A stretch of DNA of 64,000 nt from Caulobacter sp. UNC279MFTsu5.1. Lineage in GTDB: Bacteria > Pseudomonadota > Alphaproteobacteria > Caulobacterales > Caulobacteraceae. The notes beneath the pieces were generated by a model that saw nothing but the letters and a program-made list of their open reading frames with translations, was not told where the DNA came from and searched no databases. Shown here one piece after another: positions 34,544-42,455 of the stretch. Each line of letters starts with the position of its first letter. Position 1 is the stretch's first letter. The DNA lies in assembly GCF_900114015.1 (NCBI RefSeq), contig NZ_FORN01000008.1, forward strand, positions 62,001 through 126,000. Reading direction: 5' to 3'. A program made the translations under genes and the position numbers.

Positions 34544-35604
34544 GAATAGACCGCCCGCAGGCCCGGCAGGATGTCGGCGCCGAACATGGTCAGGCCCTCC
34601 ACATAGTCGGGGAAGATCAGCATCAGGCCGTCCAGCTCGCAGGAGGTGACGAACTCCTCGATCTGCTCGGCGCAGGTGGAGGGCGCGCCGACCACCGTGT
34701 GGGTCATGAAGGCGCCCTGCTGCCTGGCGACGGTGTCCAGCTTCTCGGCTGGCACGCCCCAGCTGGCCAGCATGGCCAGGATCGCGCCCATGTCGGCGCC
34801 GTCCTTGTAGTGCTCGACCATGGCCGCGGCCTTGGCGTCGGTGTCGCCGTGCACCACCGTGCACATGGCGTAGGTCTTGATGGTCTTGCCCATGGCCTCG
34901 GCGGTCTTCTTGGCCCGCAGCGAGGCGTCGCGGCGCTCGTCGGCCGTGCGGCCGCCGATGAAGCAGGCGTCGGCCTCGCGCACCGAGAACTGGAAGCCGC
35001 GGTCGGACATGCCGGCGCAGACGATCTCGGGGCGCGGCCGCGACAGCGGCTTGGGCTTGGACTGGCAGTCCTTCATCGTGAAGAACTTGCCGGCGAAGTC
35101 GACGCTGTCCTCGGCCCACAGGCGCTTGACCACCGTCGTCCATTCCTCGGTCAGGGCGTAGCGGTCGTCGTGGCTCAGGCTGTCGTCCCAGGCCCCCATC
35201 TGGTCGAACTCGCCCTTGTAGGCGCCGGCCACGATGTTCAGGCCCGCCCGGCCGCCGCTGATGTGGTCGAGCGTGGCGATCATCTTGGCGGCCACGGCCG
35301 GGTTCTGCAGCAGCGGATGGATGGTGGCCCAGATCCGGACGTTCTTGGTGGCCTCGGCGATTCCGGCCATCATCGTCACCGACTCCAGGGCCGTGCCCCA
35401 GTGGTCGGTCTCGCCGCCGAAGCCGCGGAACTTGCCCATGGACATCACGAAGTCCATGCCGACCTGGTCGGCGGTGACCGCCGCGGCCCGGTTCTGCTGG
35501 TAGAGGCCATCGAGGACCGGGGTGGTCTTGGAGATGATCCAGCCGCCGTTGGCGACCGGCAGGAAGACCCCGAAGTCCTTGTGCTTGGATGGACTGTGGA
35601 ACAT
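34540..35604 (-). CDS. LLM-class flavin-dependent monooxygenase, RutA-like
   Basis: 354 residues with a strong AAGGAGG ribosome site. It has the luciferase-like barrel and is strikingly close to RutA, the pyrimidine monooxygenase that opens uracil by C4 oxygenation: F-L-P-V-A-N-G-G-W-I-I-S, ADQVGMDFVMSMGKFRGFGG, DHISGGRAGLNIVAG, and FTMKDCQSKP with IVCAGMSDRGFQFS. It needs reduced flavin, which the adjacent RutF-like gene supplies. RutC, RutD, RutE and RutG counterparts are absent, and M20, TauD and uronate-dehydrogenase-like genes sit instead. The natural substrate may thus be a cyclic amide other than uracil. Confidence 0.88.
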   Translation of the reverse strand: MFHSPSKHKDFGVFLPVANGGWIISKTTPVLDGLYQQNRAAAVTADQVGMDFVMSMGKFRGFGGETDHWGTALESVTMMAGIAEATKNVRIWATIHPLLQNPAVAAKMIATLDHISGGRAGLNIVAGAYKGEFDQMGAWDDSLSHDDRYALTEEWTTVVKRLWAEDSVDFAGKFFTMKDCQSKPKPLSRPRPEIVCAGMSDRGFQFSVREADACFIGGRTADERRDASLRAKKTAEAMGKTIKTYAMCTVVHGDTDAKAAAMVEHYKDGADMGAILAMLASWGVPAEKLDTVARQQGAFMTHTVVGAPSTCAEQIEEFVTSCELDGLMLIFPDYVEGLTMFGADILPGLRAVYS

Positions 35605-35616
35605 GGCGGATCCTCC

Positions 35617-36915
35617 TTACGCGGCGTCTTGAAGCATATCAGGGATCGGCTCGGCGACGGGATCCTGCAGGACGGCCTTGCGCGGCGGCCGCATGAACAG
35701 CGCCGCCAGGAAGATGACGCCGATCACCGCGGCGAACAGCTGGAAGGTCGGGGCGAAGCCGCCGAGGCGGTCGCGCATCAGGCCGCCGATCACCGGACCC
35801 AGGGCCGAGACCGCGCCCGCCAGGCAGACCAGCGAGAAGATCTCCAGATTGTTCTTCCGGCCATAATAGTTGAGCAAAAGGATGCTGACCGCCAGCACCG
35901 TCAGGCCGAACCCGACGCCCACGCCGACGGCGAACAGCATCATCACCGGCCAGGTCGTGGCGTGGGTCAGGGCCAGCAGGCCGACGGCCATCATCCCTTG
36001 CGCGCCAGCCAGCAGCCAGCGCGGGTCGACCCGGTCGCCGATCAGGCCGCCGCCCAGTCGGGCGGCCACCTGCATCAGGGATTCCAGGCTGATGGCCGTG
36101 ACCGCCACCGCCGAGGCCACGCCGATCTCGGAGAAGTGGGTCGGGGCCAGGCTGACGGCGGTCACCCCGCCCAGCAGGTGGGCGAAATAGGCGGCCAGGA
36201 TCACCCAGAACTGCGGGGTGGCCAGGGCCTCCCGCACCGTCCAGTCGCTGGTGGTGCGATAGACCCGGGCGTCGGCCGGCGCGGTCTTGGCCGCCTCGGC
36301 CACGGCCTTGTCGGTGTCGACGGCGGCGGCGGCCAGCCAGGCCCGCCCGCCGACCAGGGCCGCGCACAGGGCGCCGACCACGACCGAGGCGATCGCCTGG
36401 GCCCACCAATAGGGCCGCCAGCCGCCGTGGGCCATCTCCATGCCGGTCAGGGCCATCCACGGTCCGGCCACCCCGCCCAGCGAGCCGATGGTGAAATAGA
36501 TGCCGAACGGCAGGGCCCGCTTCCTGAACAGCATCGACAGCACGTGGGTGCCGGGGATCAGGGCCATCATCTGGTAGCCGACGCCCAGCAGGGCCGTGCC
36601 GACCAGATAGACCGCCAGCCCATGGGCCGCGGCCAGGCAGGCGAAGCCGGCGACCATCACCGCCGAGCCGGCGACGATCGTTCCCCTCACCCCGACCTTG
36701 CGGACCAGGATGGCCGGCAGCCACGACGAAGCCCCGCAGAACGCGCCCAGCAGGGTGAAGCCGAAGAAGGCCCAGCCGAAGCTCCACTTCAGCTCCTTGA
36801 TCATCGCCGGCAGCACCACGCCCAGCGACGAGAAGGTCGAGGCCGTGATCGTGAACAGCACCAGGCTGAGCGCGGCCAGCAGCAGCCAGGACCGCCAGGG
36901 GATCGTCTTCGACAT
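35617..36915 (-). CDS. MFS transporter, probable uptake of the operon's substrate
   Basis: 432 residues from ATG 36915, 5 bases after GGAGG. Twelve hydrophobic segments are visible in two sets of six, split by a central cytoplasmic loop of roughly 40 residues (A-A-V-D-T-D-K-A to S-D-W-T-V-R). The first half ends with R-K-R-A-L-P-F-G after TM4. It resembles MFS carriers of the MCT/oxalate-formate antiporter kind (carboxylates). It is second in the operon, 12 bases before the RutA-like gene and 63 after the TonB receptor, so outer- and inner-membrane uptake are encoded together. Substrate unknown. Confidence 0.88.
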   Translation of the reverse strand: MSKTIPWRSWLLLAALSLVLFTITASTFSSLGVVLPAMIKELKWSFGWAFFGFTLLGAFCGASSWLPAILVRKVGVRGTIVAGSAVMVAGFACLAAAHGLAVYLVGTALLGVGYQMMALIPGTHVLSMLFRKRALPFGIYFTIGSLGGVAGPWMALTGMEMAHGGWRPYWWAQAIASVVVGALCAALVGGRAWLAAAAVDTDKAVAEAAKTAPADARVYRTTSDWTVREALATPQFWVILAAYFAHLLGGVTAVSLAPTHFSEIGVASAVAVTAISLESLMQVAARLGGGLIGDRVDPRWLLAGAQGMMAVGLLALTHATTWPVMMLFAVGVGVGFGLTVLAVSILLLNYYGRKNNLEIFSLVCLAGAVSALGPVIGGLMRDRLGGFAPTFQLFAAVIGVIFLAALFMRPPRKAVLQDPVAEPIPDMLQDAA

Positions 36916-36941
36916 GGGAGCCTCCATGCATAGGCGAAGCC

Positions 36942-36969
36942 CCCGCGCCGCCGTTTCCGGCGGCGCGGG
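36942..36969 (-). other. Intercistronic hairpin between the TonB receptor and MFS genes
   Basis: A perfect 12-base stem (36942-36953 with 36958-36969) and a 4-base loop fill most of the 63-base gap. No T-run follows on the leftward strand. It probably lowers distal expression or stabilises the receptor mRNA, as intercistronic hairpins do, so that receptor exceeds enzymes. Confidence 0.55.
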
Positions 36970-36978
36970 AAACAGGAA

Positions 36979-39432
36979 CTAGAACTTGCGCGACAGGGTC
37001 ACGCGCCACTCGCGGCCCTTGCTGGGCAGCGCGCCGAGGTTGGCGTAGCTGTCGGCGTCGGGCGTGAAGTAGAGCTTGTCGAACAGGTTATCGATGTTGG
37101 CCGTCACCGTGTACGGCCCGTACTCGTAGTAGGCCGAGGCGTTGGCGACATAGTAGGCCGGATAGGTCACGGCGTTCTGCACCGTGCCCGCGGTCTTGGT
37201 CACGTGGGTGACGCCCAGCGTGGCGCCGACCTTGCCCCAGTCGTGGTCGTCGCTGGTGTAGGCGCCGTACAGGCTGACCACCGATTTCGGGATCAGAGTG
37301 TAGTCGTAGTCGCCGGCCCGACCCGGCAGGCCGCTGAACGCCCAGACCACATAGGTGCCGCCGAACGCCTGCGAGCCCGGCACGCCGGCGGTGTAGGCCG
37401 GGATGTACTGGAACGAGTTGTCCGGCCCCTTGACCGTGGTGTGCTGGCTGTTGCCCGAGAAGGTGAAGCTGAAGTTCTCGCTGGCCAGCCAGCGAACCTC
37501 CAGCTCCACGCCCTTGGCGCGGGTGCCGGTCGGCGTGCCGGTGATGCCGGTCAGCTGGGTGCGGTTCTGGCGGTAGCCGGCCAGCGAGCCGACCAGCGTA
37601 CCCTTCAGCCACTGGAACTTGACCCCGGCCTCGGCCAGGTCGCTGTTCGACAGCCAGGCGTCGCTGGCGTCGGCCACCAGGCTGGCGGCCACGTCGCCGG
37701 CCTGGCTCATCTCCAGCGCCGAGGCCTTGGCGTAGGTGATGTAGGGCATCACCCCGCCCGGGGCCTTGTAGGTGGCGCTGGCGGTGTAGGTGAACTTGTC
37801 CTTGCCGGCCTTCTGCTCGCCGGCGACCTGGTAGCTGAGCGCGCCGGTGTCGTGCGAAGTGACGTCGTAGTCGTCCCAGCGGCCGCCCAGCATCAGGTTC
37901 AGCTTCTCGGCGACCGTGACGTCGGTCATGAAGAACAGGCCCTTCTGGCTCCAGTCGGACTTGTTGTCGTTCTCCCATGCCAGGCCCAGCACGCCTGAGC
38001 CGGTCTCGGTCGAGAACGGGCTGTCGATGATGTCGGTGGCCGTGGCCCCGAAGCTGATGTCGCGGCGGTCCAGGGCGATCACGCCGCTGTTGTAGCTTTC
38101 GCGCCGGCGGCCCGAGAAGTCGCGGTACGAGGCGCCGACGAACGACTTGGCCTTGACCGCGCCGTCCATGAATTCGTTGGCGAAGTCGTAGGTGACGCGG
38201 GCTTCCCAGACCGAGCTCTTGAACCAGGCCGGATAGCCGTACGAGACGAAGCGCTTGTTCTCCTGGTCGTCGTAGAACAGCTGGGCCTTGATCGTGCTGT
38301 CGGGCGACAGGGCCTTGGCCAGGTCGAAATACAGGGTGTTGGTGTCGGTCTTAGAGAAGTCGGCCGGGCTGATATAGACCGTGCGCGGCGACAGCTTCAC
38401 CGTGCCCACCCCGGCGTCCAGCACGTGGGCGGCGTTGGTGTTGTAGAAGCCGTAGTACGGGATGTAGAGCGGGTTGAAGGTCGGGTCGTAATAGTACGGA
38501 TTGGCGCCGTTGCCGCTGATCTCGTTCAGGGTCATGCGGCCGTTGCCGTCGCTGTCGACCAAGGTGGTGTCGCGACCGGTGGTGTAGGTCCCGTGATCGA
38601 TCAGGCCCTGGGTCAGGCGGTTCCAGCCCGGCGTCTGCACGTCGCCGTCCGAGTGGTACTTCATGCCGCCGAACGCCGTGGTCCAGCCGCCGCCCAGGTC
38701 GAAGTCGGCCGAGAGCTCGCCGGTCTGGCGGCGCGGATAGATCCCCTTGTAGAAGCTGTGGCTGTCCTCGACCTCGCCATAGGCGTAGACGCCGCCGGTC
38801 ACGGGACCCAGGTTCACCGGCAGGCCGATCTGGGCCGTGGCGTTCTTGCGATTGTACGAGCCGTAGGTGGCGGTGACCTCGCCGGTCGGCTCGCTGAGAT
38901 AGCCGCCCTCGTTCTTGCCCGACTTGGGGATGAAGTTGAGCATGCCGCCCACCTTGCCCGAGCCGTAGATCGGGGTCGGCGGGCCGCGCACGATCTGGAT
39001 CTGGTCGGCCGCGCCGATCGGGGTGGAATAGGTGCCGCGGTTCTCGATGCGCTTGAAGCCACGGAAATAGTTCTCGGCCAGGGTGCCGCGGATGTTCAGC
39101 GCGCCGGGCACGCCGTAGAAGCTGGCGGTGTAGGTGCCTGGAGACACGGCGGTCAGGCCGTCGATGGTCTCGATGCCGTAGCGCTGCAGGGTGGTGTCGC
39201 TGACGAAGCTGGCCGAGCGCGGCGTCTCCAGCAGCGGCTTGTCGAGGCCGAACACGGTGTTGTTGGGCCGGGTCTCCAGCAGTCCCGCCTTGTCGCGCGC
39301 CTTGACCACGATCTCGTCGACGGCGGTCGAGGCGTCGGCCGGATCGGCGGCGAAGGCGGGCGACGCGGCGACGGACAGGGCGAGCAGAACAGCGACGGAA
39401 GATCCCGCCATCAAAAGCCGTTGGTTCGACAT
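36979..39432 (-). CDS. TonB-dependent receptor (FecA/siderophore-like plug), catabolic operon
   Basis: 817 residues from ATG 39432 (GAGGAC upstream). The signal peptide (L-L-M-A-G-S-S-V-A-V-L-L-A-L-S-V-A) ends near P-A-F-A-A. A TonB-box-like D-E-I-V-V-K-A follows at about residue 40. The plug contains ETPRSASFVSDTTLQRYG, the R-G-T-L-A motif and IQIVRGPPTPIYGSGKVGG. The 22-strand barrel ends in R-E-W-R-V-T-L-S-R-K-F with the terminal Phe. It is first in the leftward operon with the MFS and oxygenase genes, so it imports their substrate rather than iron, although the plug looks like a siderophore receptor. Alternatively it delivers a metal-bound ligand. Confidence 0.87.
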   Translation of the reverse strand: MSNQRLLMAGSSVAVLLALSVAASPAFAADPADASTAVDEIVVKARDKAGLLETRPNNTVFGLDKPLLETPRSASFVSDTTLQRYGIETIDGLTAVSPGTYTASFYGVPGALNIRGTLAENYFRGFKRIENRGTYSTPIGAADQIQIVRGPPTPIYGSGKVGGMLNFIPKSGKNEGGYLSEPTGEVTATYGSYNRKNATAQIGLPVNLGPVTGGVYAYGEVEDSHSFYKGIYPRRQTGELSADFDLGGGWTTAFGGMKYHSDGDVQTPGWNRLTQGLIDHGTYTTGRDTTLVDSDGNGRMTLNEISGNGANPYYYDPTFNPLYIPYYGFYNTNAAHVLDAGVGTVKLSPRTVYISPADFSKTDTNTLYFDLAKALSPDSTIKAQLFYDDQENKRFVSYGYPAWFKSSVWEARVTYDFANEFMDGAVKAKSFVGASYRDFSGRRRESYNSGVIALDRRDISFGATATDIIDSPFSTETGSGVLGLAWENDNKSDWSQKGLFFMTDVTVAEKLNLMLGGRWDDYDVTSHDTGALSYQVAGEQKAGKDKFTYTASATYKAPGGVMPYITYAKASALEMSQAGDVAASLVADASDAWLSNSDLAEAGVKFQWLKGTLVGSLAGYRQNRTQLTGITGTPTGTRAKGVELEVRWLASENFSFTFSGNSQHTTVKGPDNSFQYIPAYTAGVPGSQAFGGTYVVWAFSGLPGRAGDYDYTLIPKSVVSLYGAYTSDDHDWGKVGATLGVTHVTKTAGTVQNAVTYPAYYVANASAYYEYGPYTVTANIDNLFDKLYFTPDADSYANLGALPSKGREWRVTLSRKF

Positions 39433-39544
39433 GACGTCCTCGTTCGAGGCCGTCGCGCCCATCACCCGCGGTGATTATCCCCAGGACGACGCCTCTTGAG
39501 AACCAGCATCGCCCAGTCGCCGCCGGCTGGCCGGATCGGTCTCT

Positions 39545-39564
39545 GACATTTTGAACGAAATGTC
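39545..39564. promoter_or_regulatory. Palindromic operator candidate upstream of the receptor operon
   Basis: GACATTT (39545-39551) and AAATGTC (39558-39564) flank TGAACG, 113 bases upstream of the receptor start. The AT-containing arms stand out in this GC-rich DNA. A TetR- or GntR-type repressor encoded elsewhere would fit. The region 39433-39672 holds no gene otherwise. Confidence 0.45.
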
Positions 39565-39672
39565 TCAGCCGCCCGGTTCTTGCTCAGTCGCCGGCCCCTT
39601 TCGCCCGGCGGGGGTCAAGAAACTTGATCCACCGCGCACAAGGCGCCGCCAAAAGCGTCGGGCGCGGGGCGG

Positions 39673-39825
39673 TCAGCGCGCGCTGGTGTCGATCCAGACG
39701 ACGTCGCCGCGATCCCGGTCGCGGAGCCAGGGCACGGCCTTGGCGGCGTCCCAGGCGGCGGTGATCAGGCCGCCGGTGACGACGCACAGGAAGGCCAGGC
39801 TGCGGAGCTTGGCGAAAGCGGACAT
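39673..39825 (-). CDS. Small membrane-anchored or secreted protein (50 residues)
   Basis: 50 residues from ATG 39825, about 10 bases after GGGAGG. A basic start (S-A-F-A-K-L-R-S) is followed by a hydrophobic segment (LAFLCVVTGGLITAA) and a charged tail (W-L-R-D-R-D-R-G-D-V-V-W-I-D-T). Codon use and the ribosome site support a real gene. It is divergent from pstS, whose Pho box lies about 170 bases away, so it could be phosphate-controlled. No family is recognised. Confidence 0.55.
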   Translation of the reverse strand: MSAFAKLRSLAFLCVVTGGLITAAWDAAKAVPWLRDRDRGDVVWIDTSAR

Positions 39826-39996
39826 GAAACGACACCTCCCGCCTGGAATGATGCGGGGCCGAGGGTTGCCGCTTGGTTGACCGGGCCATGACCGGCGGCG
39901 CGACCGTCTGACGCGCCCCGAAGGCCCGGCGCCGGCCATGGGAGCGGGCGCCGGGCTTGGCGGGGATGAGAGCCAGCGATCGTCCGTGGACGGATT

Positions 39997-40029
39997 CTGT
40001 CGCAAATCTGTCGCCAAACTGTGACAAAT
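39997..40029 (+). promoter_or_regulatory. Pho box (three 11-base direct repeats) upstream of pstS
   Basis: CTGTCGCAAAT, CTGTCGCCAAA and CTGTGACAAAT follow one another with no gaps. The CTGTCAT-like 7-mer at 11-base period is the known PhoB binding pattern. It lies 70 bases upstream of pstS, so pstS should be induced by phosphate starvation. Confidence 0.85.
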
Positions 40030-40099
40030 GACGGCGGCACAGGACGTACAGTTCGTTCGCTCCCTCGTTCTCGTCCCTTCGAAAGTAGGAATGTCCCCC

Positions 40100-41140
40100 A
40101 TGAAGACCCTGCTCGGAGCCACCGCAGCGCTCGGCCTGCTGGCCGGCGCGTCCAGCGCCCACGCCGCCCGCGACTATGTCTGGGCCGCCGGCTCGTCGAC
40201 CGTGTTCCCGTTCGCCACCCGCACCGCCGAGAACTTCGCCAAGAAGACCGGCAAGAAGTCGCCCAAGATCGAGAGCCTGGGCACTGGCGGCGGCATCAAG
40301 ATGTTCTGCGGCGGCATGGGCGAGAAGTTCCCCGACATCGCCAACGCCTCGCGCCCGATGAAGAAGTCCGAGTTCGAGGCCTGCAAGGCCAAGGGCGTCA
40401 ACAACATCGTCGAGCTGAAGGTCGGCTTCGACGGCATCGTCGTGGCCATGGACAAGTCCTCGCCGGACTACAGCTTCAAGGTCGAGCACCTGTTTCTGGG
40501 CCTGGGCCAGACCGTGCTGCGCGGCGGTCAGTTCGTGGCCAATCCCTACAAGACCTGGAAGGACGTCGGCGCCGGCCTGCCGGCCAACCGCATCCTGGTC
40601 TACGGGCCGCCGCCCACCTCGGGCACCCGCGACGCCTTCGTCGAGCTGGCCATCGAGGCCGGCGCCAAGAAGTTCCCGACCGCCAAGGCCCTGGCCGAGA
40701 AGGACGAGAAGGGCTTCAAGGCCAAGGTCGACCCGCTGCGCACCGACGGCGCCTGGGTCGACGCCGGCGAGAACGACAACGCCATCGTCGGCACCATCGA
40801 GAAGACCCCGGGCGCCCTGGGCGTGTTCGGCTACAGCTTCCTCGAGGAGAACGGCAACCGTATCAAGGGCGCGGCCGTCAACGGCGTGAAACCCTCGGCC
40901 CAGACGATCGCCAGCGGCCAGTACCCGCTGTCGCGCTCGCTCTACATCTACGTCAAGAAGGACCAGGTCGGGGTGACCCCGGGCCTAAAGGAGTTCATCG
41001 CCGAGTTCGTGTCCGACTCCGCGACCGGCCGGGGCGGCTACCTGCAGGGCCGCGGCCTGATCCCCCTGCCCCCGGCCCAGCACGAGGCCATGAAGGCCGC
41101 CGCCGGCAAGCTGCCGCCGATGGCCGCGCCGAAGTCGTAG
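40100..41140 (+). CDS. pstS: Phosphate ABC transporter substrate-binding protein
   Basis: 346 residues from ATG 40100, with AGGA 9 bases upstream; ATG 40091 is an alternative with no spacing. The signal peptide (T-L-L-G-A-T-A-A-L-G-L-L-A-G-A) is cut near S-A-H-A. The phosphate-binding core has AAGSSTVFPFATRTAENF with the S-S-T phosphate loop, and GPPPTSGTRDAF with the conserved S-G-T-R-D. It is a periplasmic protein that captures inorganic phosphate. No pstCAB genes follow; a terminator comes directly after it, so the permease is elsewhere. The Pho box supports PhoB control. Confidence 0.93.
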   Translation: MKTLLGATAALGLLAGASSAHAARDYVWAAGSSTVFPFATRTAENFAKKTGKKSPKIESLGTGGGIKMFCGGMGEKFPDIANASRPMKKSEFEACKAKGVNNIVELKVGFDGIVVAMDKSSPDYSFKVEHLFLGLGQTVLRGGQFVANPYKTWKDVGAGLPANRILVYGPPPTSGTRDAFVELAIEAGAKKFPTAKALAEKDEKGFKAKVDPLRTDGAWVDAGENDNAIVGTIEKTPGALGVFGYSFLEENGNRIKGAAVNGVKPSAQTIASGQYPLSRSLYIYVKKDQVGVTPGLKEFIAEFVSDSATGRGGYLQGRGLIPLPPAQHEAMKAAAGKLPPMAAPKS

Positions 41141-41163
41141 GGCTTTCGGTCAGGGCACATGGA

Positions 41164-41195
41164 AACGGCCCCGGAGCGATCTGGGGCCGTTTTTC
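41164..41195 (+). terminator. Rho-independent terminator after pstS
   Basis: AACGGCCCC (41164-41172) pairs with GGGGCCGTT (41183-41191), followed by TTTC. It lies 24 bases after the pstS stop and precedes the convergent gene at 41213. Confidence 0.85.
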
Positions 41196-41212
41196 ATTGC
41201 CATAGGGTGAAA

Positions 41213-41566
41213 TCAGTTCGTCGGATGCTCGTCGCCCGCCCGCGAGGTCATGCCCGCGGCGGCGGCGTCGTCGGCCATCTGGGCGTCGACCGGCGGGGGT
41301 TCAACGGCGGCGGCGGGGGCCGGGACGGTGGCGACCGGCGGCGGCGCTTCGGGCCTGGGCGCGGCGGCGACCGGGGTGCGCCGGGCGGCGGCCGTGGCGG
41401 CCGCGTCGTCGGCGGCCGTGCGGATCTCGGCCGGCCCCTGTTCGTAGCCGCGGTCGAAATTCATGGTGGACGCCATCAGCAGCACGCCGGCGGTGGCGAT
41501 GGCCCCGACCAGGGCCCCCAGGAGAATCCATCCGAACGGGTTGCTGTGGCGTTCGGCCTTGGCCAT
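41213..41566 (-). CDS. Membrane-anchored Ala/Pro-rich hypothetical protein
   Basis: 117 residues from ATG 41566. One transmembrane segment (GWILLGALVGAIATAGVLL) follows a short basic N-terminus. The rest is Ala/Pro-rich and probably disordered in the periplasm. It is 28 bases after the DUF882 gene on the same strand and likely shares its transcript, which suggests an envelope role. No family recognised. Confidence 0.65.
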   Translation of the reverse strand: MAKAERHSNPFGWILLGALVGAIATAGVLLMASTMNFDRGYEQGPAEIRTAADDAAATAAARRTPVAAAPRPEAPPPVATVPAPAAAVEPPPVDAQMADDAAAAGMTSRAGDEHPTN

Positions 41567-41594
41567 CCGGGCTTTCCTCTGATCTTCGGCCCTC

Positions 41595-42275
41595 TTAGGA
41601 GCCGACCCAACGTCGGACGGGTCCGACGTCGACGTGGACGAAGTTGCTGACGGGGTAATAACCCACGCCGCCGCGTCCGAGATCCAGGGCCGCGGCCCGC
41701 AGTCGATCCAGAGCGACGTCCTCCAGATAGACATCCATGGCCTTGCCGTCCATGTGCAGGCTGCGTTTGGCGACCTGGCCGCTGCGTTCGTGCAACATGG
41801 CGTTGGTCGTGGGCGAGCGGTAGCCGGAGATCACCTGGAAGTGCGCCTTGGTCTCGGTCTTCTGGGCCAGGGCCGACAGGGTGTCGAACAGCTCCGGATG
41901 CATCGAATAGACGTCGCCGGTGCGGTAATCGCGCAGCACCTTGTCCAGGGCCTGGACGGCGTCGGGCACGTATTCGCCCTTGTCGAAATAGACCGCTTCC
42001 AGCTTTTCCTGGGTATGGACGTTGTGCAGCTTCAGCCAGCGGGGGGCATGGGAGACGGCGGAGGTCCGGGCGATCGGCGCCGCGACGGGCGGGGCGGCCG
42101 CGGCCGGGAGGCCTTCCGCGGGCAAGCCTTCGGGAAGGTCGGACTGACTCTGGAGAAGATCGCCGATCGGATCGGAGACTCCCAGTTTCGACTGCGCGAA
42201 GGCCGCCATCGGCCCGACCGCGCTGGCGCCGAGCACGCCGAGGCCAAGCCCCAACAGCTTGCGTCGTTCGATCAT
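41595..42275 (-). CDS. DUF882/YcbK-like, M15-type peptidase fold, Tat-exported
   Basis: 226 residues. The twin-arginine signal (I-E-R-R-K-L-L-G-L-G-L) is followed by a Pro-rich linker and a YcbK/DUF882 domain. HFQVISGYRSPTTNAML, SLHMDGKAMDVYL and NFVHVDVG hold the zinc-type His/Asp residues shared with M15 D,D-/L,D-carboxypeptidases. Its role is probably peptidoglycan modification or hydrolysis in the periplasm. It lies beside an L,D-transpeptidase gene on the same strand with a 180-base gap, consistent with a cell-wall neighbourhood. Confidence 0.85.
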   Translation of the reverse strand: MIERRKLLGLGLGVLGASAVGPMAAFAQSKLGVSDPIGDLLQSQSDLPEGLPAEGLPAAAAPPVAAPIARTSAVSHAPRWLKLHNVHTQEKLEAVYFDKGEYVPDAVQALDKVLRDYRTGDVYSMHPELFDTLSALAQKTETKAHFQVISGYRSPTTNAMLHERSGQVAKRSLHMDGKAMDVYLEDVALDRLRAAALDLGRGGVGYYPVSNFVHVDVGPVRRWVGS

Positions 42276-42455
42276 CGTTACGCTTCCCCGGACTGACCTT
42301 GCGAGACGCCGGAAGGCCGGACCGCCGCACTTGGCGACCCTCTCGCGAGCACTAAAACGCCAGAGTCTTTACGAAACGGCCACGGTCTTCCGAACGGAAG
42401 ACCAGCCGAAACGAAAGGCTGCTGCCCGGAAAGAGGCCTTACGCGGCGCCGTGGG

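Noticed and set aside
34540-35604. Plain uracil-degradation rutA
   Set aside because: The RutA likeness is strong, but RutC, RutD, RutE and RutG partners are absent and M20, TauD and dehydrogenase genes replace them, so I do not assign the rut symbol.
34699-36933. A long rightward frame over the monooxygenase and MFS genes
   Set aside because: It runs across two confident genes on the opposite strand with low-complexity His/Gln/Gly composition.
36979-39432. Siderophore receptor for iron uptake
   Set aside because: The plug resembles siderophore receptors, but there is no Fur-box-like site or siderophore gene nearby and it heads a catabolic operon. Kept as an alternative only.
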